Positions 1 to 9,937 of a stretch of 64,000 bases of DNA are shown piece by piece. A program made the position numbers and the translations under genes. The notes beneath the pieces were generated by a model, which did no database searches, was not told the origin of the DNA, and saw nothing but the letters and a program-made list of their open reading frames with translations. Where the stretch lies: assembly GCA_001942045.1 (NCBI GenBank), contig MSTD01000004.1, positions 158,868 through 222,867 of the forward strand, given 5' to 3'. This stretch comes from Mycolicibacterium porcinum. Lineage in GTDB: Bacteria > Actinomycetota > Actinomycetes > Mycobacteriales > Mycobacteriaceae. Each line of letters opens with the position of its first letter. The stretch's first letter is position 1.

Positions 1-1
1 G

Positions 2-625
2 TTGCCGGTGGTGCTGCTGACGGTGCTGGTGTTCTTCAACACCTACGTCTGGGTGATGGCGTCCACCCTGAGCCGGGCCCGGCTCTGGCTGGCCCTGATC
101 TTCCTCTTCGCGGTCGCCGCGGTATTCCTCGTCTCCAGCACGCTGGAGCGGGTGCGACCGATTCTGCGGCCAGACGCCAAGGAACCCGAGGACGCGCGGC
201 GCCTGGCCGGCACCCCGTTCGCCGACATGGCCGACCGGCCGCGGCGGGTGGGGCTGTCAAAGCCCGAACGCTTCAATGTGGTGTTCGTGCTTGTGCTTTC
301 GCAGATCGTCCAGATTCTGACCGTCGCGATCGTCACCGCGTTGATCTTCTTCGTGCTGGGGCTGATCGTGCTCAGCCCCGAACTGCTGGCCGCCTGGACC
401 CGCAATGGTTCACCCGATGGCCAACTGCTCGGAATGACGTTCCCGGTGCCTCAGGCACTGATCCAGACCACCATGTTCCTGGCCGCGTTGACGTTCATGT
501 ACCTCAGCGCGCGGGCGGTCTCGGACGTCGAGCAGCGGACCCGGTTTCTCGACCCACTGCTCGACGACCTACGACTCACGCTGGTGGCCCGCGACCGCTA
601 CCGCACCCACACGGCAGAGTCGTGA
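2..625 (+). CDS. integral membrane protein, C-terminal part (Rv2113-like)
   Basis: The reading frame is open at the left edge, so the true start lies outside the window; 207 residues and the stop are visible. Hydrophobic stretches at about residues 3-22, 28-46, 93-128 and 148-168 indicate several membrane segments, with a charged cytosolic loop (residues about 50-90) between them. In M. tuberculosis an integral membrane protein gene (Rv2113) lies between dop and mpa, and this gene occupies the same position beside mpa, so it is probably the orthologue. No catalytic motif is visible. It converges on the minus-strand gene at 630, with 4 bases between the stop codons. Confidence 0.75.
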   Translation: MPVVLLTVLVFFNTYVWVMASTLSRARLWLALIFLFAVAAVFLVSSTLERVRPILRPDAKEPEDARRLAGTPFADMADRPRRVGLSKPERFNVVFVLVLSQIVQILTVAIVTALIFFVLGLIVLSPELLAAWTRNGSPDGQLLGMTFPVPQALIQTTMFLAALTFMYLSARAVSDVEQRTRFLDPLLDDLRLTLVARDRYRTHTAES

Positions 626-629
626 CGCG

Positions 630-1127
630 TCAGAGCTTGTAGCCGATCGCGCGCAACAGATCCCGTCGCGCCACCACGTCGTCGTCGGATTCGACACCCA
701 GGGGCGGCTCCCCGTCGACCACACCGATGACGCCGCGGCCCAGTGGGGTGACGGCGACCAGCACATCGACCGGATTGGCGGTGGCACAGTAGATCGAGCA
801 GACCTCGGGCACCGCTTTGACCGGGTTGAGGATGTTCACCGGGAATCCGTCGCGCAGGAAGATGACGAAGACATGTCCCGCACCGATCGCCAGCGCATTG
901 CGGACGGCCAGTTCGACCAGCTCGGGATCGTTACCGCTGCGGCGCACCAGCCGCGGACCGGACGCCTCGCAGAATGCCAGCCCGAACCGTAACGACGGGC
1001 TGACCCCAACCATCACCTCGTGCAGATCCTCGACCGTCTTGATGAAGTGCGCCTGCCCGATGACGACGTTGAGGTCGTCGGGCTTGTCGATGGACACCAC
1101 GTCCCACGACGGTGCCGGTGTGGTCAC
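630..1127 (-). CDS. adenosine-specific kinase family protein (PF04008/DUF355)
   Basis: A 165-residue protein starting at GTG 1127. It carries the conserved blocks of the small archaeal/bacterial adenosine-specific kinase family: 'NVVIGQAHFIKTVEDL' near residue 20, 'LRFGLAFCEASGPRLVR' near 46, 'NALAIGAGHVFVI' near 77, then 'ILNPVKAVPEVCSIYCATAN' and 'GRGVIGVVDG'. Length equals the usual 160-165 residues of the family. Archaeal members are described as adenosine-binding; the physiological reaction in bacteria is not established. It lies 53 bp downstream of mpa on the same strand and may be cotranscribed with it. No equivalent occurs at this site in M. tuberculosis, so it looks like a lineage-specific addition. 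Confidence 0.85.
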   Translation of the reverse strand: MTTPAPSWDVVSIDKPDDLNVVIGQAHFIKTVEDLHEVMVGVSPSLRFGLAFCEASGPRLVRRSGNDPELVELAVRNALAIGAGHVFVIFLRDGFPVNILNPVKAVPEVCSIYCATANPVDVLVAVTPLGRGVIGVVDGEPPLGVESDDDVVARRDLLRAIGYKL

Positions 1128-1180
1128 AGCTCCATGCTGCCACCGGCGCCGCCGGGACGGGTGCCGAATCGGCCAAGGGC

Positions 1181-3022
1181 CTAGAGGTACTGCCCCAGGT
1201 TCGACTCGGTGTCAATGGCACGGCTGGCCGACGAGCTCTTGCCGGTGACCAGCGTGCGGATGTACACGATCCGCTCGCCCTTCTTGCCCGAGATCCGCGC
1301 CCAGTCATCAGGATTGGTGGTGTTGGGCAGGTCCTCGTTCTCGGCGAACTCGTCGACGATCGAATCGAGCAGATGCTGGATGCGCAGACCGGGCTGACCG
1401 GTCTCCAGCACGCTCTTGATCGCGTTCTTCTTCGCCCGGTCGACGACGTTCTGGATCATGGCGCCGGAGTTGAAGTCCTTGAAGTACATGACTTCCTTGT
1501 CACCGTTGGCATAGGTGACCTCCAGGAACCGGTTGTCGTCGATCTCGGCGTACATCCGGTCCACGACCTTCTCGATCATCGTCTTGATCGTCAACGCGCG
1601 GTCGCCGCCGAACTCGGCGAGATCGTCGGCGTGCACCGGCAGTGCCTCGGTCAGGTACTTCGAGAAGATGTCCTGCGCCGACTCGGCATCCGGCCGCTCG
1701 ATCTTGATCTTGACGTCCAGGCGGCCGGGCCGCAGGATCGCCGGGTCGATCATGTCCTCGCGGTTGGAGGCGCCGATGACGATGACGTTCTCCAGCCCTT
1801 CCACACCATCGATTTCCGAAAGCAGCTGCGGCACAACGGTTGTCTCGACGTCGGAGCTGACGCCGGTGCCGCGGGTGCGGAAGATCGAGTCCATCTCGTC
1901 GAAGAACACGATCACCGGGGTGCCCTCGGATGCCTTCTCGCGGGCGCGTTGGAAGATCAACCGGATGTGACGCTCGGTCTCACCGACGAACTTGTTCAGC
2001 AGCTCGGGGCCTTTGATGTTGAGGAAGTAGCTCTTCGCCTCGCGCGCGTCGTCGCCACGAACCTCGGCCATCTTCTTGGCCAACGAGTTCGCCACGGCCT
2101 TGGCGATCAGCGTCTTACCGCAACCGGGCGGGCCGTAGAGCAGCACGCCCTTGGGCGGACGCAGCGAGTACTCGCGGTAGAGCTCCTTGTGCAGGAACGG
2201 CAGCTCCACCGCGTCGCGGATCTGCTCGATCTGCCGGCCCAGTCCGCCGATGTCGTTGTAACTGACATCGGGCACCTCTTCGAGCACCAGGTCCTCGACC
2301 TCGGCCTTCGGAATGCGTTCGAAGGCGTACCCGGCCTTGGTGTCGACCAGCAGCGAATCACCGGGGCGGAGTTTGCGCGGCCGGCTGTCGTCGAGCGCGA
2401 CCTCGGAATCCTCGGGCAGATCCTCGGCGACGATCAGCGGCTCGGCCAGCCAGACGATGCGCTCCTCGTCGGCATGCCCGACCACCAGGGCCCGGTGACC
2501 GTCGGCCAGGATTTCGCGCAGCGTGCTGATCTCGCCGACGGACTCGAAGTTGCCGGCCTCGACCACGGTGAGCGCCTCGTTGAGCCGGACCGTCTGGCCC
2601 TGCTTGAGGGAGGCAGTCTCGATGTTCGGCGAGCAGGTGAGTCGCATCTTGCGGCCCGAGGTGAACACGTCGACGGTGTCGTCCTCATGGGTGCCGAGCA
2701 GCACGCCGTAGCCACTGGGCGGCTGACCCAGGCGGTCGACCTCCTCGCGCAGGGCGAGCAGCTGCTGACGCGCCTCTTTGAGGGTGTCCATGAGCTTGGC
2801 GTTGCGCGAGGCGAGCGAGTCGATCCGCGCCTCGAGCTGGTGGACGTCACGGGCACTGCGCAGCCCGCTCTGGGGCCCTACCGCATTCTCCAATTGCTCA
2901 CGCAGAACCGCGGCCTCACGGCGCAGCGATTCGAGCTCGGCGGCGTCGTCGCTGGACATGGGCTGCGAGTAGCCCGCCGAGAAACTCTCGGCATGACCCT
3001 CCGAACGCTCTGACTCACTCAT
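1181..3022 (-). CDS. mpa: proteasome-activating AAA+ ATPase Mpa/ARC
   Basis: A 613-residue cytosolic ATPase that recognises pupylated proteins, unfolds them and feeds them to the 20S proteasome. An N-terminal coiled coil (about residues 25-95, Leu/Glu/Arg heptads) binds Pup. Two OB folds follow, then the AAA module with Walker A 'GPPGCGKT' (about residue 300), Walker B '[10 protein letters not shown]' and the second region '[18 protein letters not shown]'. It ends in 'GQYL', the C-terminal motif that docks into the proteasome alpha ring. Length and sequence closely match M. tuberculosis Rv2115c (609 aa). The ATG at 3022 has a strong GGGAGGGAG ribosome-binding site. It is divergent from the MTB12-like gene across 145 bp. 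Confidence 0.98.
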   Translation of the reverse strand: MSESERSEGHAESFSAGYSQPMSSDDAAELESLRREAAVLREQLENAVGPQSGLRSARDVHQLEARIDSLASRNAKLMDTLKEARQQLLALREEVDRLGQPPSGYGVLLGTHEDDTVDVFTSGRKMRLTCSPNIETASLKQGQTVRLNEALTVVEAGNFESVGEISTLREILADGHRALVVGHADEERIVWLAEPLIVAEDLPEDSEVALDDSRPRKLRPGDSLLVDTKAGYAFERIPKAEVEDLVLEEVPDVSYNDIGGLGRQIEQIRDAVELPFLHKELYREYSLRPPKGVLLYGPPGCGKTLIAKAVANSLAKKMAEVRGDDAREAKSYFLNIKGPELLNKFVGETERHIRLIFQRAREKASEGTPVIVFFDEMDSIFRTRGTGVSSDVETTVVPQLLSEIDGVEGLENVIVIGASNREDMIDPAILRPGRLDVKIKIERPDAESAQDIFSKYLTEALPVHADDLAEFGGDRALTIKTMIEKVVDRMYAEIDDNRFLEVTYANGDKEVMYFKDFNSGAMIQNVVDRAKKNAIKSVLETGQPGLRIQHLLDSIVDEFAENEDLPNTTNPDDWARISGKKGERIVYIRTLVTGKSSSASRAIDTESNLGQYL

Positions 3023-3167
3023 ATTGCGCTCCCTCCCGCACCGTAAGTTGGTGCAGTAACAACTTCAACGCTACCGGCGATTCAGCCATTGTGTGCGCTC
3101 TAGGAACTAGACACACCAGCACCACTGTTAGCCTCTAAGTTCAGTTGGTCCGATCGAAAGGACAATC

Positions 3168-3671
3168 GTGGCCTTGAAAACCCTCGTTACCGGCTTCATC
3201 ACCGCAGCTGCTGCCGCCGCCGTGGTGGGCGGAGCAGCAGCGGGTGTGACTTCTATTGCATCCAGCGGCATGTCGGCCGCCCCGGCCATCCAGCCGGTCG
3301 TGTTCGGCGCGCCGCTGCCTGCCACGCCGGCACCGGACCTGGCGGCACCCCTGGAGCAGACCCTGCAGGCCCTTGCCAACGGCGGCTCGTTCCGTGGCAA
3401 GGCGGCCTACATCCAGGGCGGCATCGGTCGCGTCGAAAGCATCGCCGCGGACCGCGCCTACAGCAAGGCCGCGGCGGAAGGTAAGTTCCCGCTGACCTTC
3501 AGCATCGTCAACATCGACGACCAGGGCGGCGTGGCCTACGCCGACGTCACCGCGACCTCGGCCACCGGCGGCACCGCGACCCAGAACATCCAGTTCGTCG
3601 CGGGCCCGAGCCCGACCGGCTGGCAGATCTCCAAGGGATCGGCCATGGCGTTGCTGTCCTCCGTCGGCTGA
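3168..3671 (+). CDS. secreted MTB12 (low-molecular-weight antigen) family protein
   Basis: A 167-residue protein from GTG 3168, preceded by GAAAGGA. The first ~35 residues form an Ala-rich Sec signal sequence ('LVTGFITAAAAAAVVGG'). The mature part contains 'IQPVVFGAPLPATPAP' and ends in 'WQISKGSAMALLSSVG', both typical of the mycobacterial low-molecular-weight antigen MTB12/CFP-2 (Rv2376c) family. No catalytic residues are visible; members are exported proteins of unknown biochemical role. The next gene encodes a lipoprotein with a related fold, so the two probably arose by duplication and are likely cotranscribed (8-bp gap). Confidence 0.85.
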   Translation: MALKTLVTGFITAAAAAAVVGGAAAGVTSIASSGMSAAPAIQPVVFGAPLPATPAPDLAAPLEQTLQALANGGSFRGKAAYIQGGIGRVESIAADRAYSKAAAEGKFPLTFSIVNIDDQGGVAYADVTATSATGGTATQNIQFVAGPSPTGWQISKGSAMALLSSVG

Positions 3672-3679
3672 GTAGGTAG

Positions 3680-4213
3680 TTGAACCACAGCCGCATCGCA
3701 GTCCTGAGTGCCGCCACGATCGTGGCGGCACTCGGGCTCTGTGGCTGCACCAGCGGAGACCGGCCGGTGAGCAGTTCACACCCGAGCACGAGCCCGCTGA
3801 CCACGACGGCGCCGGCAGCCCCGCCCAGCGCACCGTTACCCGCTCCCGAAGCGCTGATCGGCGTGCTGGACCGGCTGGCCGACGTCAACGTGCCTGGTGC
3901 CGACAAGGTCGTCCTGGTCGAACAGGGCACCGCCGATGACGCCGCGGCGCTGGACAAGTTCGGCCGGGCGCTGGCCGACAACGGATTCACCCCACTGACC
4001 TTCGAGGCCACCGATCTGGCGTGGTCTCAAACCGAGCCGGCCAACGTGGTGGCGACCGTCAAGGTCACCGCCGGTGGCGACGGTTCGGCCCGGGATTTCA
4101 GCTTCCCGATGGAGTTCACCCCCCACGGCGACGGCTGGCAGCTGACTCGGCACACGGCCGATCTGTTGCTCGTCATGGGCGCGGGTGCCGGAACGTCGAC
4201 CCCGCCCCGCTGA
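3680..4213 (+). CDS. lppK: lipoprotein LppK-like (MTB12-type domain)
   Basis: A 177-residue protein from TTG 3680. The N-terminus is a lipoprotein signal with lipobox 'LCGC' (Cys about residue 23), so it is predicted to be anchored to the outer face of the cytoplasmic membrane. A Ser/Thr/Pro/Ala-rich linker (about 25-60) leads to an MTB12-like domain ('LIGVLDRLADVNVPGADK', later 'GWQLTRHTADLLLVMG'). Its position between mpa and the DUF503 gene matches Rv2116 (lppK) of M. tuberculosis. The function is unknown. It lies 8 bp after the secreted paralogue and 6 bp before the DUF503 gene. Confidence 0.8.
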   Translation: MNHSRIAVLSAATIVAALGLCGCTSGDRPVSSSHPSTSPLTTTAPAAPPSAPLPAPEALIGVLDRLADVNVPGADKVVLVEQGTADDAAALDKFGRALADNGFTPLTFEATDLAWSQTEPANVVATVKVTAGGDGSARDFSFPMEFTPHGDGWQLTRHTADLLLVMGAGAGTSTPPR

Positions 4214-4219
4214 GCCGCA

Positions 4220-4513
4220 ATGTGGATCGGCTGGTTGGAGTTCGACCTGCTGCTCGGTGATGTGCACTCGCTCAAGCAGAAGCGGTCGGTGATCCGGCCG
4301 GTGATCGCCGAGCTGCATCGCAAGCTCGCGGTGTCGGCAGCTGAAACCGGAACCCAGGATCTGCATCGTCGTGCCGGCATCGGCGTCGCGCTGGTCGCCG
4401 CCGACCGGGCTCACGTGGTCGACGTGCTCGACGCCGCCGAACGCATGGTCGCGGCCCGCCCCGAAGTCGAACTGCTCTCCACTCGCCGGGGCCTGCACCA
4501 CAGCGACGACTAG
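4220..4513 (+). CDS. DUF503 (YlxP-like) protein
   Basis: A 97-residue cytosolic protein from ATG 4220. The start 'MWIGWLEFDLLLGDVHSLKQKRS' with the conserved 'HSLKxKRSVI' element identifies the DUF503 family, and the length matches M. tuberculosis Rv2117 (97 aa). YlxP-type proteins are small ferredoxin-like-fold proteins often found near ribosome-maturation genes; a biochemical activity is not established. It is the last gene of the short plus-strand group beginning at 3168. Confidence 0.9.
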   Translation: MWIGWLEFDLLLGDVHSLKQKRSVIRPVIAELHRKLAVSAAETGTQDLHRRAGIGVALVAADRAHVVDVLDAAERMVAARPEVELLSTRRGLHHSDD

Positions 4514-4535
4514 GACGACTAGTTCGACGCAAACG

Positions 4536-4598
4536 CGCCGATTTCTGCCGGAAGGCGGCGTTCCTCGCCGGTCGGCGACCGTGCGGTAGAAATCGGCG
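4536..4598. terminator. long hairpin between convergent genes
   Basis: The arm at 4536-4550 (CGCCGATTTCTGCCG) is complementary to 4584-4598 (CGGTAGAAATCGGCG) with one mismatch over 15 bp. The loop contains a second smaller palindrome (CGGTCGGCGACCG). It lies exactly between the convergent stops at 4513 and 4603, so a bidirectional transcription terminator is the natural reading. No U-tract follows, as is usual in mycobacteria. Confidence 0.6.
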
Positions 4599-4602
4599 AC
4601 GA

Positions 4603-6390
<1,788 letters not shown>

Positions 6391-6394
<4 letters not shown>

Positions 6395-7188
6395 TCGGGT
6401 GTCACTACCATCGGCTCGGCGCCGATGGTGAGTACCAGCTGTTCGAATCCACTGCCGACACCCGGAGTAACTGGGATCCGGCGATTCAGCACGGCTCGCC
6501 GCCGTTGGCGTTGTTGACCAAGGCGATCGAAGAGTTGACCGCGGGTTCGGGGCTGCGAGTCGGACGGTTGACCCTCGACATCCTCGGCGCGATTCCGGTT
6601 GCCCCGGTGCGGGTTCGAGCCTGGGTGGACCGCCCGGGATCACGGATCTCGATGGTCGTCTCGGAGATGGAGGCAGCGCGGCCCGACGGCAGTTGGCGTG
6701 CGGTGGCCCGGGTGACGGCCTGGCTGTTGGCTCCCAGTGACACCAGTGACGTGGCCACGGATCGCTTCCCACCATTGGTGGAGGGCGAGACCGCCGACGT
6801 GGCACACAACTGGGAAGGCGCCCCGGGTTACCTGGAGAGTGTGTCGTGGCGCAGACAACGCACCGCAGAGGGTGAGGCCGCCGTGGCCTGGATGAGTCCG
6901 TTGACTCCGGTGGTCGACGACGAGGAAACGACGGCCCTGCAGCGCCTGGCACTCGTGGTGGATTCGGCCAACGGCATCGGTGCGGCGCTGGATCCGGAGA
7001 AGTTCATCTTCATGAACACCGACACGGCCGTGCATCTGCACCGGTTGCCGGAAGGCTCGGACTTCGCGGTACGGGCGCGCGGTTCGATCGGGCCGGACGG
7101 TGTCGGTGCGACGACGGCGGAAATCTTTGACCGTAAAGGGTTTATCGGTACCTCCGCGCAGACGCTGCTGGTAATGCGGGCGCCGTGA
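6391..7188 (+). CDS. acyl-CoA thioesterase family (TesB-like) protein
   Basis: A 265-residue protein. The frame opens at 6304, but ATG 6391 has CAGGAG upstream and overlaps the previous stop by ATGA, so it is preferred. 'WDPAIQHGSPPLALLTKAIE' and 'TLDILGAIPVAPVRVRAWV' are typical of the N-terminal hotdog domain of mycobacterial thioesterase-superfamily proteins. The C-terminal half ('MNTDTAVHLHRLPEGSDF', 'GPDGVGATTAEIFD') forms the second hotdog domain. It probably hydrolyses an acyl-CoA thioester in the cytosol; the substrate is unknown. It is coupled to the DinB-like gene by a GTGA overlap. Confidence 0.8.
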
Positions 7189-7703
7189 TCGTCGAGCTGC
7201 GCAACCAGTTCGAGCTGGCCTGGGCGCTGGCCGACCTACACCTGTCGGCGCTGATTGACGAGGATCACCTGTGGGAGCCCGGCCCGCTGGTGTGGACCGT
7301 GCACGAGGACCCGTCGGGTCGGTGGTGGCCGGACTTTGCCGACGTCGAGCCCGACCCGATTCCGGTGCCCACCATCGGCTGGCTGACCTGGCACATGATC
7401 TTCTGGTGGTCGACCGCCCTGGCCCACCTCGATGGCCGACCGCCACCGCCGCGTTCGGAGATCGACTGGCCCGGACCCGCGGCCGCAGTGCAGCGGATCA
7501 GGGTGCTCAGTGCCCGCTGGAGTGGCCTGCTGGATTCGCTGACCGACACGGATCTTGCTGTGCCCGCGGCATTTCCGTGGGTACCGGACTCCGGCCGATC
7601 ACTGGCCGACATGGTGTTGTGGTTGAACGTCGAGTTGACCAAGAACGCCGCGGAGATCGGACAGCTGCGCCTGCAGCGCGCCGCGCTGCGACTCAGCGGC
7701 TAA
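7185..7703 (+). CDS. DinB-like four-helix protein
   Basis: A 172-residue protein from GTG 7185, overlapping the thioesterase stop by 4 bp. 'TIGWLTWHMIFWWSTALAHL' and the pattern of spaced histidines fit the DinB/YfiT-type four-helix metal-binding fold. In actinobacteria such proteins include thiol-dependent transferases using mycothiol, so a mycothiol-dependent role is possible but not shown. It ends 4 bp into the convergent small secreted-protein gene. Confidence 0.75.
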   Translation: MIVELRNQFELAWALADLHLSALIDEDHLWEPGPLVWTVHEDPSGRWWPDFADVEPDPIPVPTIGWLTWHMIFWWSTALAHLDGRPPPPRSEIDWPGPAAAVQRIRVLSARWSGLLDSLTDTDLAVPAAFPWVPDSGRSLADMVLWLNVELTKNAAEIGQLRLQRAALRLSG

Positions 7704-7936
7704 TCGTCCTCGCCCCAGTCGTCGCCGTCCCAGCCGCCGCGCCAGCGCGGCCCGTCATACCAGCCGTTGTGCCAACCGGGAACGTCCACACAGGCCTGCG
7801 CATAGCCGAACGGACCGTTCACGCACAGCCCCGGATCGGCCGAAGCCGTCCCGGCCCCGGCGACCGCGATGCCGATCGGCACCGCCACCACACCAAGTCC
7901 GGCGGAGATAATTCCGAGATTCTTCCATCGGTTCAC
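7700..7936 (-). CDS. small secreted Trp/Gly/Asp-rich protein
   Basis: A 78-residue protein from GTG 7936 with an excellent GGAGG site 6 bases upstream. Residues 1-33 form a Sec signal peptide ending at 'GTASA', so it is exported. The ~45-residue mature part starts 'DPGLCVNGPFGYAQACV', with two cysteines that could pair. It ends in a tail of repeated Trp-Gly-Asp ('WHNGWYDGPRWRGGWDGDDW'). I do not recognise a family beyond the general class of small mycobacterial exported proteins. Confidence 0.75.
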   Translation of the reverse strand: MNRWKNLGIISAGLGVVAVPIGIAVAGAGTASADPGLCVNGPFGYAQACVDVPGWHNGWYDGPRWRGGWDGDDWGEDD

Positions 7937-8061
7937 GTCGCACCTCCGGCCAATGCCTCAAGGGAGCACCCCGACCTTGCCCACTTTAGTCCGATGAGGC
8001 ACGGCCGCAAGGCTCGCGCCGAGGCCGTTCGACCGCCGCGCCAGGCGTCCGGGCGCGTCCG

Positions 8062-8319
8062 CTACTCGGCCGAGCGGAAATACGGTTCGACGGTGCCACT
8101 GAGCTTGATGACCATAGGATTTCCGCGGCGATCTTTCGCGGTGGGGACTTCAACACGCACCCAACCCTCGGCCACGTCGTATTCGTGAACATTGGTCTTC
8201 TCGACGCCGTTGAAGCGAATACCGACGTCGCGGCGGAGCACCTCTTCGTCATAGAAGGCGCTACGCGGGTCGATGGACAGGTGATTCGGTGGAACGTCTG
8301 CGTTCTGATCCTCGGACAT
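8062..8319 (-). CDS. DUF3297 family protein
   Basis: An 85-residue cytosolic protein from ATG 8319 (GAAGG 5 bases upstream). 'PPNHLSIDPRSAFYDEEVL', 'GIRFNGVEKTNVHEYDV' and 'GNPMVIKLSGTVEPYF' are hallmarks of the small DUF3297 family found across proteobacteria and actinobacteria. The function is unknown. It is monocistronic; its promoter region lies between 8320 and the divergent arsR gene. Confidence 0.85.
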   Translation of the reverse strand: MSEDQNADVPPNHLSIDPRSAFYDEEVLRRDVGIRFNGVEKTNVHEYDVAEGWVRVEVPTAKDRRGNPMVIKLSGTVEPYFRSAE

Positions 8320-8429
8320 GATGGCCTTCGTTGAATTGCTGCGTCAGCTGCTCGGATTGATCCTCAAGGAATCTACGCGACCGCGCACTCGCGGCTTACG
8401 CCGTGGGTTCCGCGCTTTATATTCTCTTG

Positions 8430-8443
8430 CATCTATATAGATG
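8430..8443. promoter_or_regulatory. perfect 14-bp palindrome, probable ArsR operator
   Basis: CATCTATATAGATG is a perfect palindrome 19 bp before the ArsR start codon. Two -10-like hexamers (TATATT 8418-8423 and TATATA 8434-8439) lie at or beside it, so a bound repressor would block transcription. ArsR-type regulators commonly bind such AT-rich palindromes in their own promoter. Confidence 0.65.
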
Positions 8444-8461
8444 AGATGCGATACTCGATTC

Positions 8462-8779
8462 ATGGACGTTTTCGAGGCGGTCGCCGAACCCAGTCGGCGC
8501 GCATTGCTCGACGCCCTCGTCGACGGCGAACGCACCGCAGGCGAGTTGGTGGCCACGCTGCCGGGGCTGACCCAGCCCACCGTTTCACGGCACCTGCGGG
8601 TGTTGCGGGAGGTCGGCCTGGTCGAAGTGCGTCCCGATGCGCAGCGCCGCATCTATGCGTTACGTGCCGACGGCCTGGTGCAGATCGACGAGTGGATCGA
8701 ACGGTACCGCCGCTACTGGACCGATCACCTCGACGCCTTGGAACGCCATCTCGAAGCCACCCACAAGGAGACGAAATGA
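8462..8779 (+). CDS. ArsR-family transcriptional regulator
   Basis: A 105-residue winged-helix regulator. ATG 8462 is preferred because the protein then begins 'MDVFEAVAEPSRRALLDAL', the usual ArsR N-terminus; an in-frame ATG at 8441 lies inside the palindrome. The recognition helix is in 'LPGLTQPTVSRHLRVLREVGL' and the wing in 'VRPDAQRRIYAL'. There is no cysteine metal site, so it belongs to the group that accompanies SRPBCC (AHSA1-like) proteins rather than metal sensors. It is coupled to the next gene by ATGA. Confidence 0.9.
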   Translation: MDVFEAVAEPSRRALLDALVDGERTAGELVATLPGLTQPTVSRHLRVLREVGLVEVRPDAQRRIYALRADGLVQIDEWIERYRRYWTDHLDALERHLEATHKETK

Positions 8780-9324
8780 CCAGCCGCGAAGGGAAACTCA
8801 CCGTCGAAGGCGACCGGGCCGCACTGAACTTCGAACGGCGCCTGCCCTATCCCGTCGACGCGGTGTGGGCGGCCATCACCGATCCCGTGCACCGCAATCA
8901 ATGGATGGGTGAAACGACGATCGAGGCCCGCGAAGGCGGCACGATCGAGATGGTGCCGCACTCACCGCCGATCCCGCCGCAACAGAAGAAGATGACCGGA
9001 CGGATCCGGGTGTGGGACCCGCCAAGGGTTTTCGAGCACGAGTGGAACCAGCCCATCTTGTCCGCACCCGAATCCGGCGTCGTGCGTTACGAACTCATCC
9101 CCGACGGCGACGGCACCCTGCTCCGGTTCACGCACCGTGGCCTGACGATCTCCGACGGCCAGGGCTTCCACCCAGGAACCCACGCCTACCTGGACCGCTT
9201 GGAGGCCCATCTGGGTGGGCAGCCACTGCCCAACTGGGCCCGGCGTTATCAAGAAGTCGCGCAAACCCTCGGCACCCAATGGACCCCACAAGAAGGAAAC
9301 GAAGATGCCACACAACGGAACTGA
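8776..9324 (+). CDS. SRPBCC/AHSA1-like protein
   Basis: A 182-residue protein from ATG 8776, overlapping the arsR stop by 4 bp. 'FERRLPYPVDAVWAAITDP', 'WMGETTIEAREGG' and 'GRIRVWDPPRVFEHEW' define the AHSA1 (START-like) fold, which encloses a hydrophobic ligand cavity. ArsR-SRPBCC pairs are very common in actinobacteria, and a small-molecule response is likely. The frame also runs upstream through arsR in another phase, which is a shadow. Confidence 0.85.
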   Translation: MTSREGKLTVEGDRAALNFERRLPYPVDAVWAAITDPVHRNQWMGETTIEAREGGTIEMVPHSPPIPPQQKKMTGRIRVWDPPRVFEHEWNQPILSAPESGVVRYELIPDGDGTLLRFTHRGLTISDGQGFHPGTHAYLDRLEAHLGGQPLPNWARRYQEVAQTLGTQWTPQEGNEDATQRN

Positions 9325-9937
9325 CATCGCCGCACCCACCGTCGCGGTGGTTTACCACTCGGGGTTCGGTCACACCTCGACCCTGGCCACTGCCGTCGCG
9401 GCCGGCGCTGCGGACGCCGGTGCCGACGTCACCGTCATGCACGTCGAGACGATGACCGACCGGGATTGGGACGTGCTGGATGGCGTGGACGCCATGATCT
9501 TCGGTAGCCCCACCTACATGGGCAACGTGTCGGCCGGCTTTCAGGCGTTCACCGAGAAGACCGGTGCCCGGTGCATGGAGGGCAGGTGGCGCGACAAGGT
9601 CGCGGCCGGATTCACGAACTCCGGAGGCAAGAGCGGCGACAAGCTCAACGCGCTGAGCTCACTGGTGGTCTTCGCCGCCCAGCACCACATGCATTGGGTG
9701 AACCTGGGTTTGAGCACCGGCTGGAACACCTCGTTCAGCAGCGAGGACGATCTCAACCGGCTCGGGTTCTTCCTGGGCGCCGGCGCCCAGACCAACGTGG
9801 ACGCTAACCCCGATCAGGTACACCCCTCCGACGTGCGCACGTGCCGCCACCTCGGACACCGGGTTGCGCTGGTAACCCGTCAGCTCAACATCGGCCGGAC
9901 GCTCAGTCCAGCGGCTTCAGCTCCTGCAGCATCGTAG
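9305..9937 (+). CDS. NAD(P)H-dependent FMN reductase / flavodoxin-fold protein
   Basis: A 210-residue protein from ATG 9305, overlapping the preceding gene by 20 bp. 'VVYHSGFGHTSTLATAVAAG' is a WrbA/flavodoxin-type phosphate-binding loop, 'MIFGSPTYMGNVSAGFQAF' is the second flavin-contact loop and 'KVAAGFTNSGGKSGDKL' the third. It is likely a quinone or other two-electron reductase. It is the third gene of the ArsR operon, so it probably responds to an electrophile or aromatic signal (inference). Its 3' end overlaps the convergent gene by 35 bp. Confidence 0.85.
   Translation: MPHNGTDIAAPTVAVVYHSGFGHTSTLATAVAAGAADAGADVTVMHVETMTDRDWDVLDGVDAMIFGSPTYMGNVSAGFQAFTEKTGARCMEGRWRDKVAAGFTNSGGKSGDKLNALSSLVVFAAQHHMHWVNLGLSTGWNTSFSSEDDLNRLGFFLGAGAQTNVDANPDQVHPSDVRTCRHLGHRVALVTRQLNIGRTLSPAASAPAAS

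Noticed and set aside
1112..3013. 633-codon plus-strand frame opposite mpa
   Set aside because: It is an antisense shadow produced by GC-rich third positions; composition (many His, Asp, Val, Arg) and lack of family match show that mpa is the real gene.
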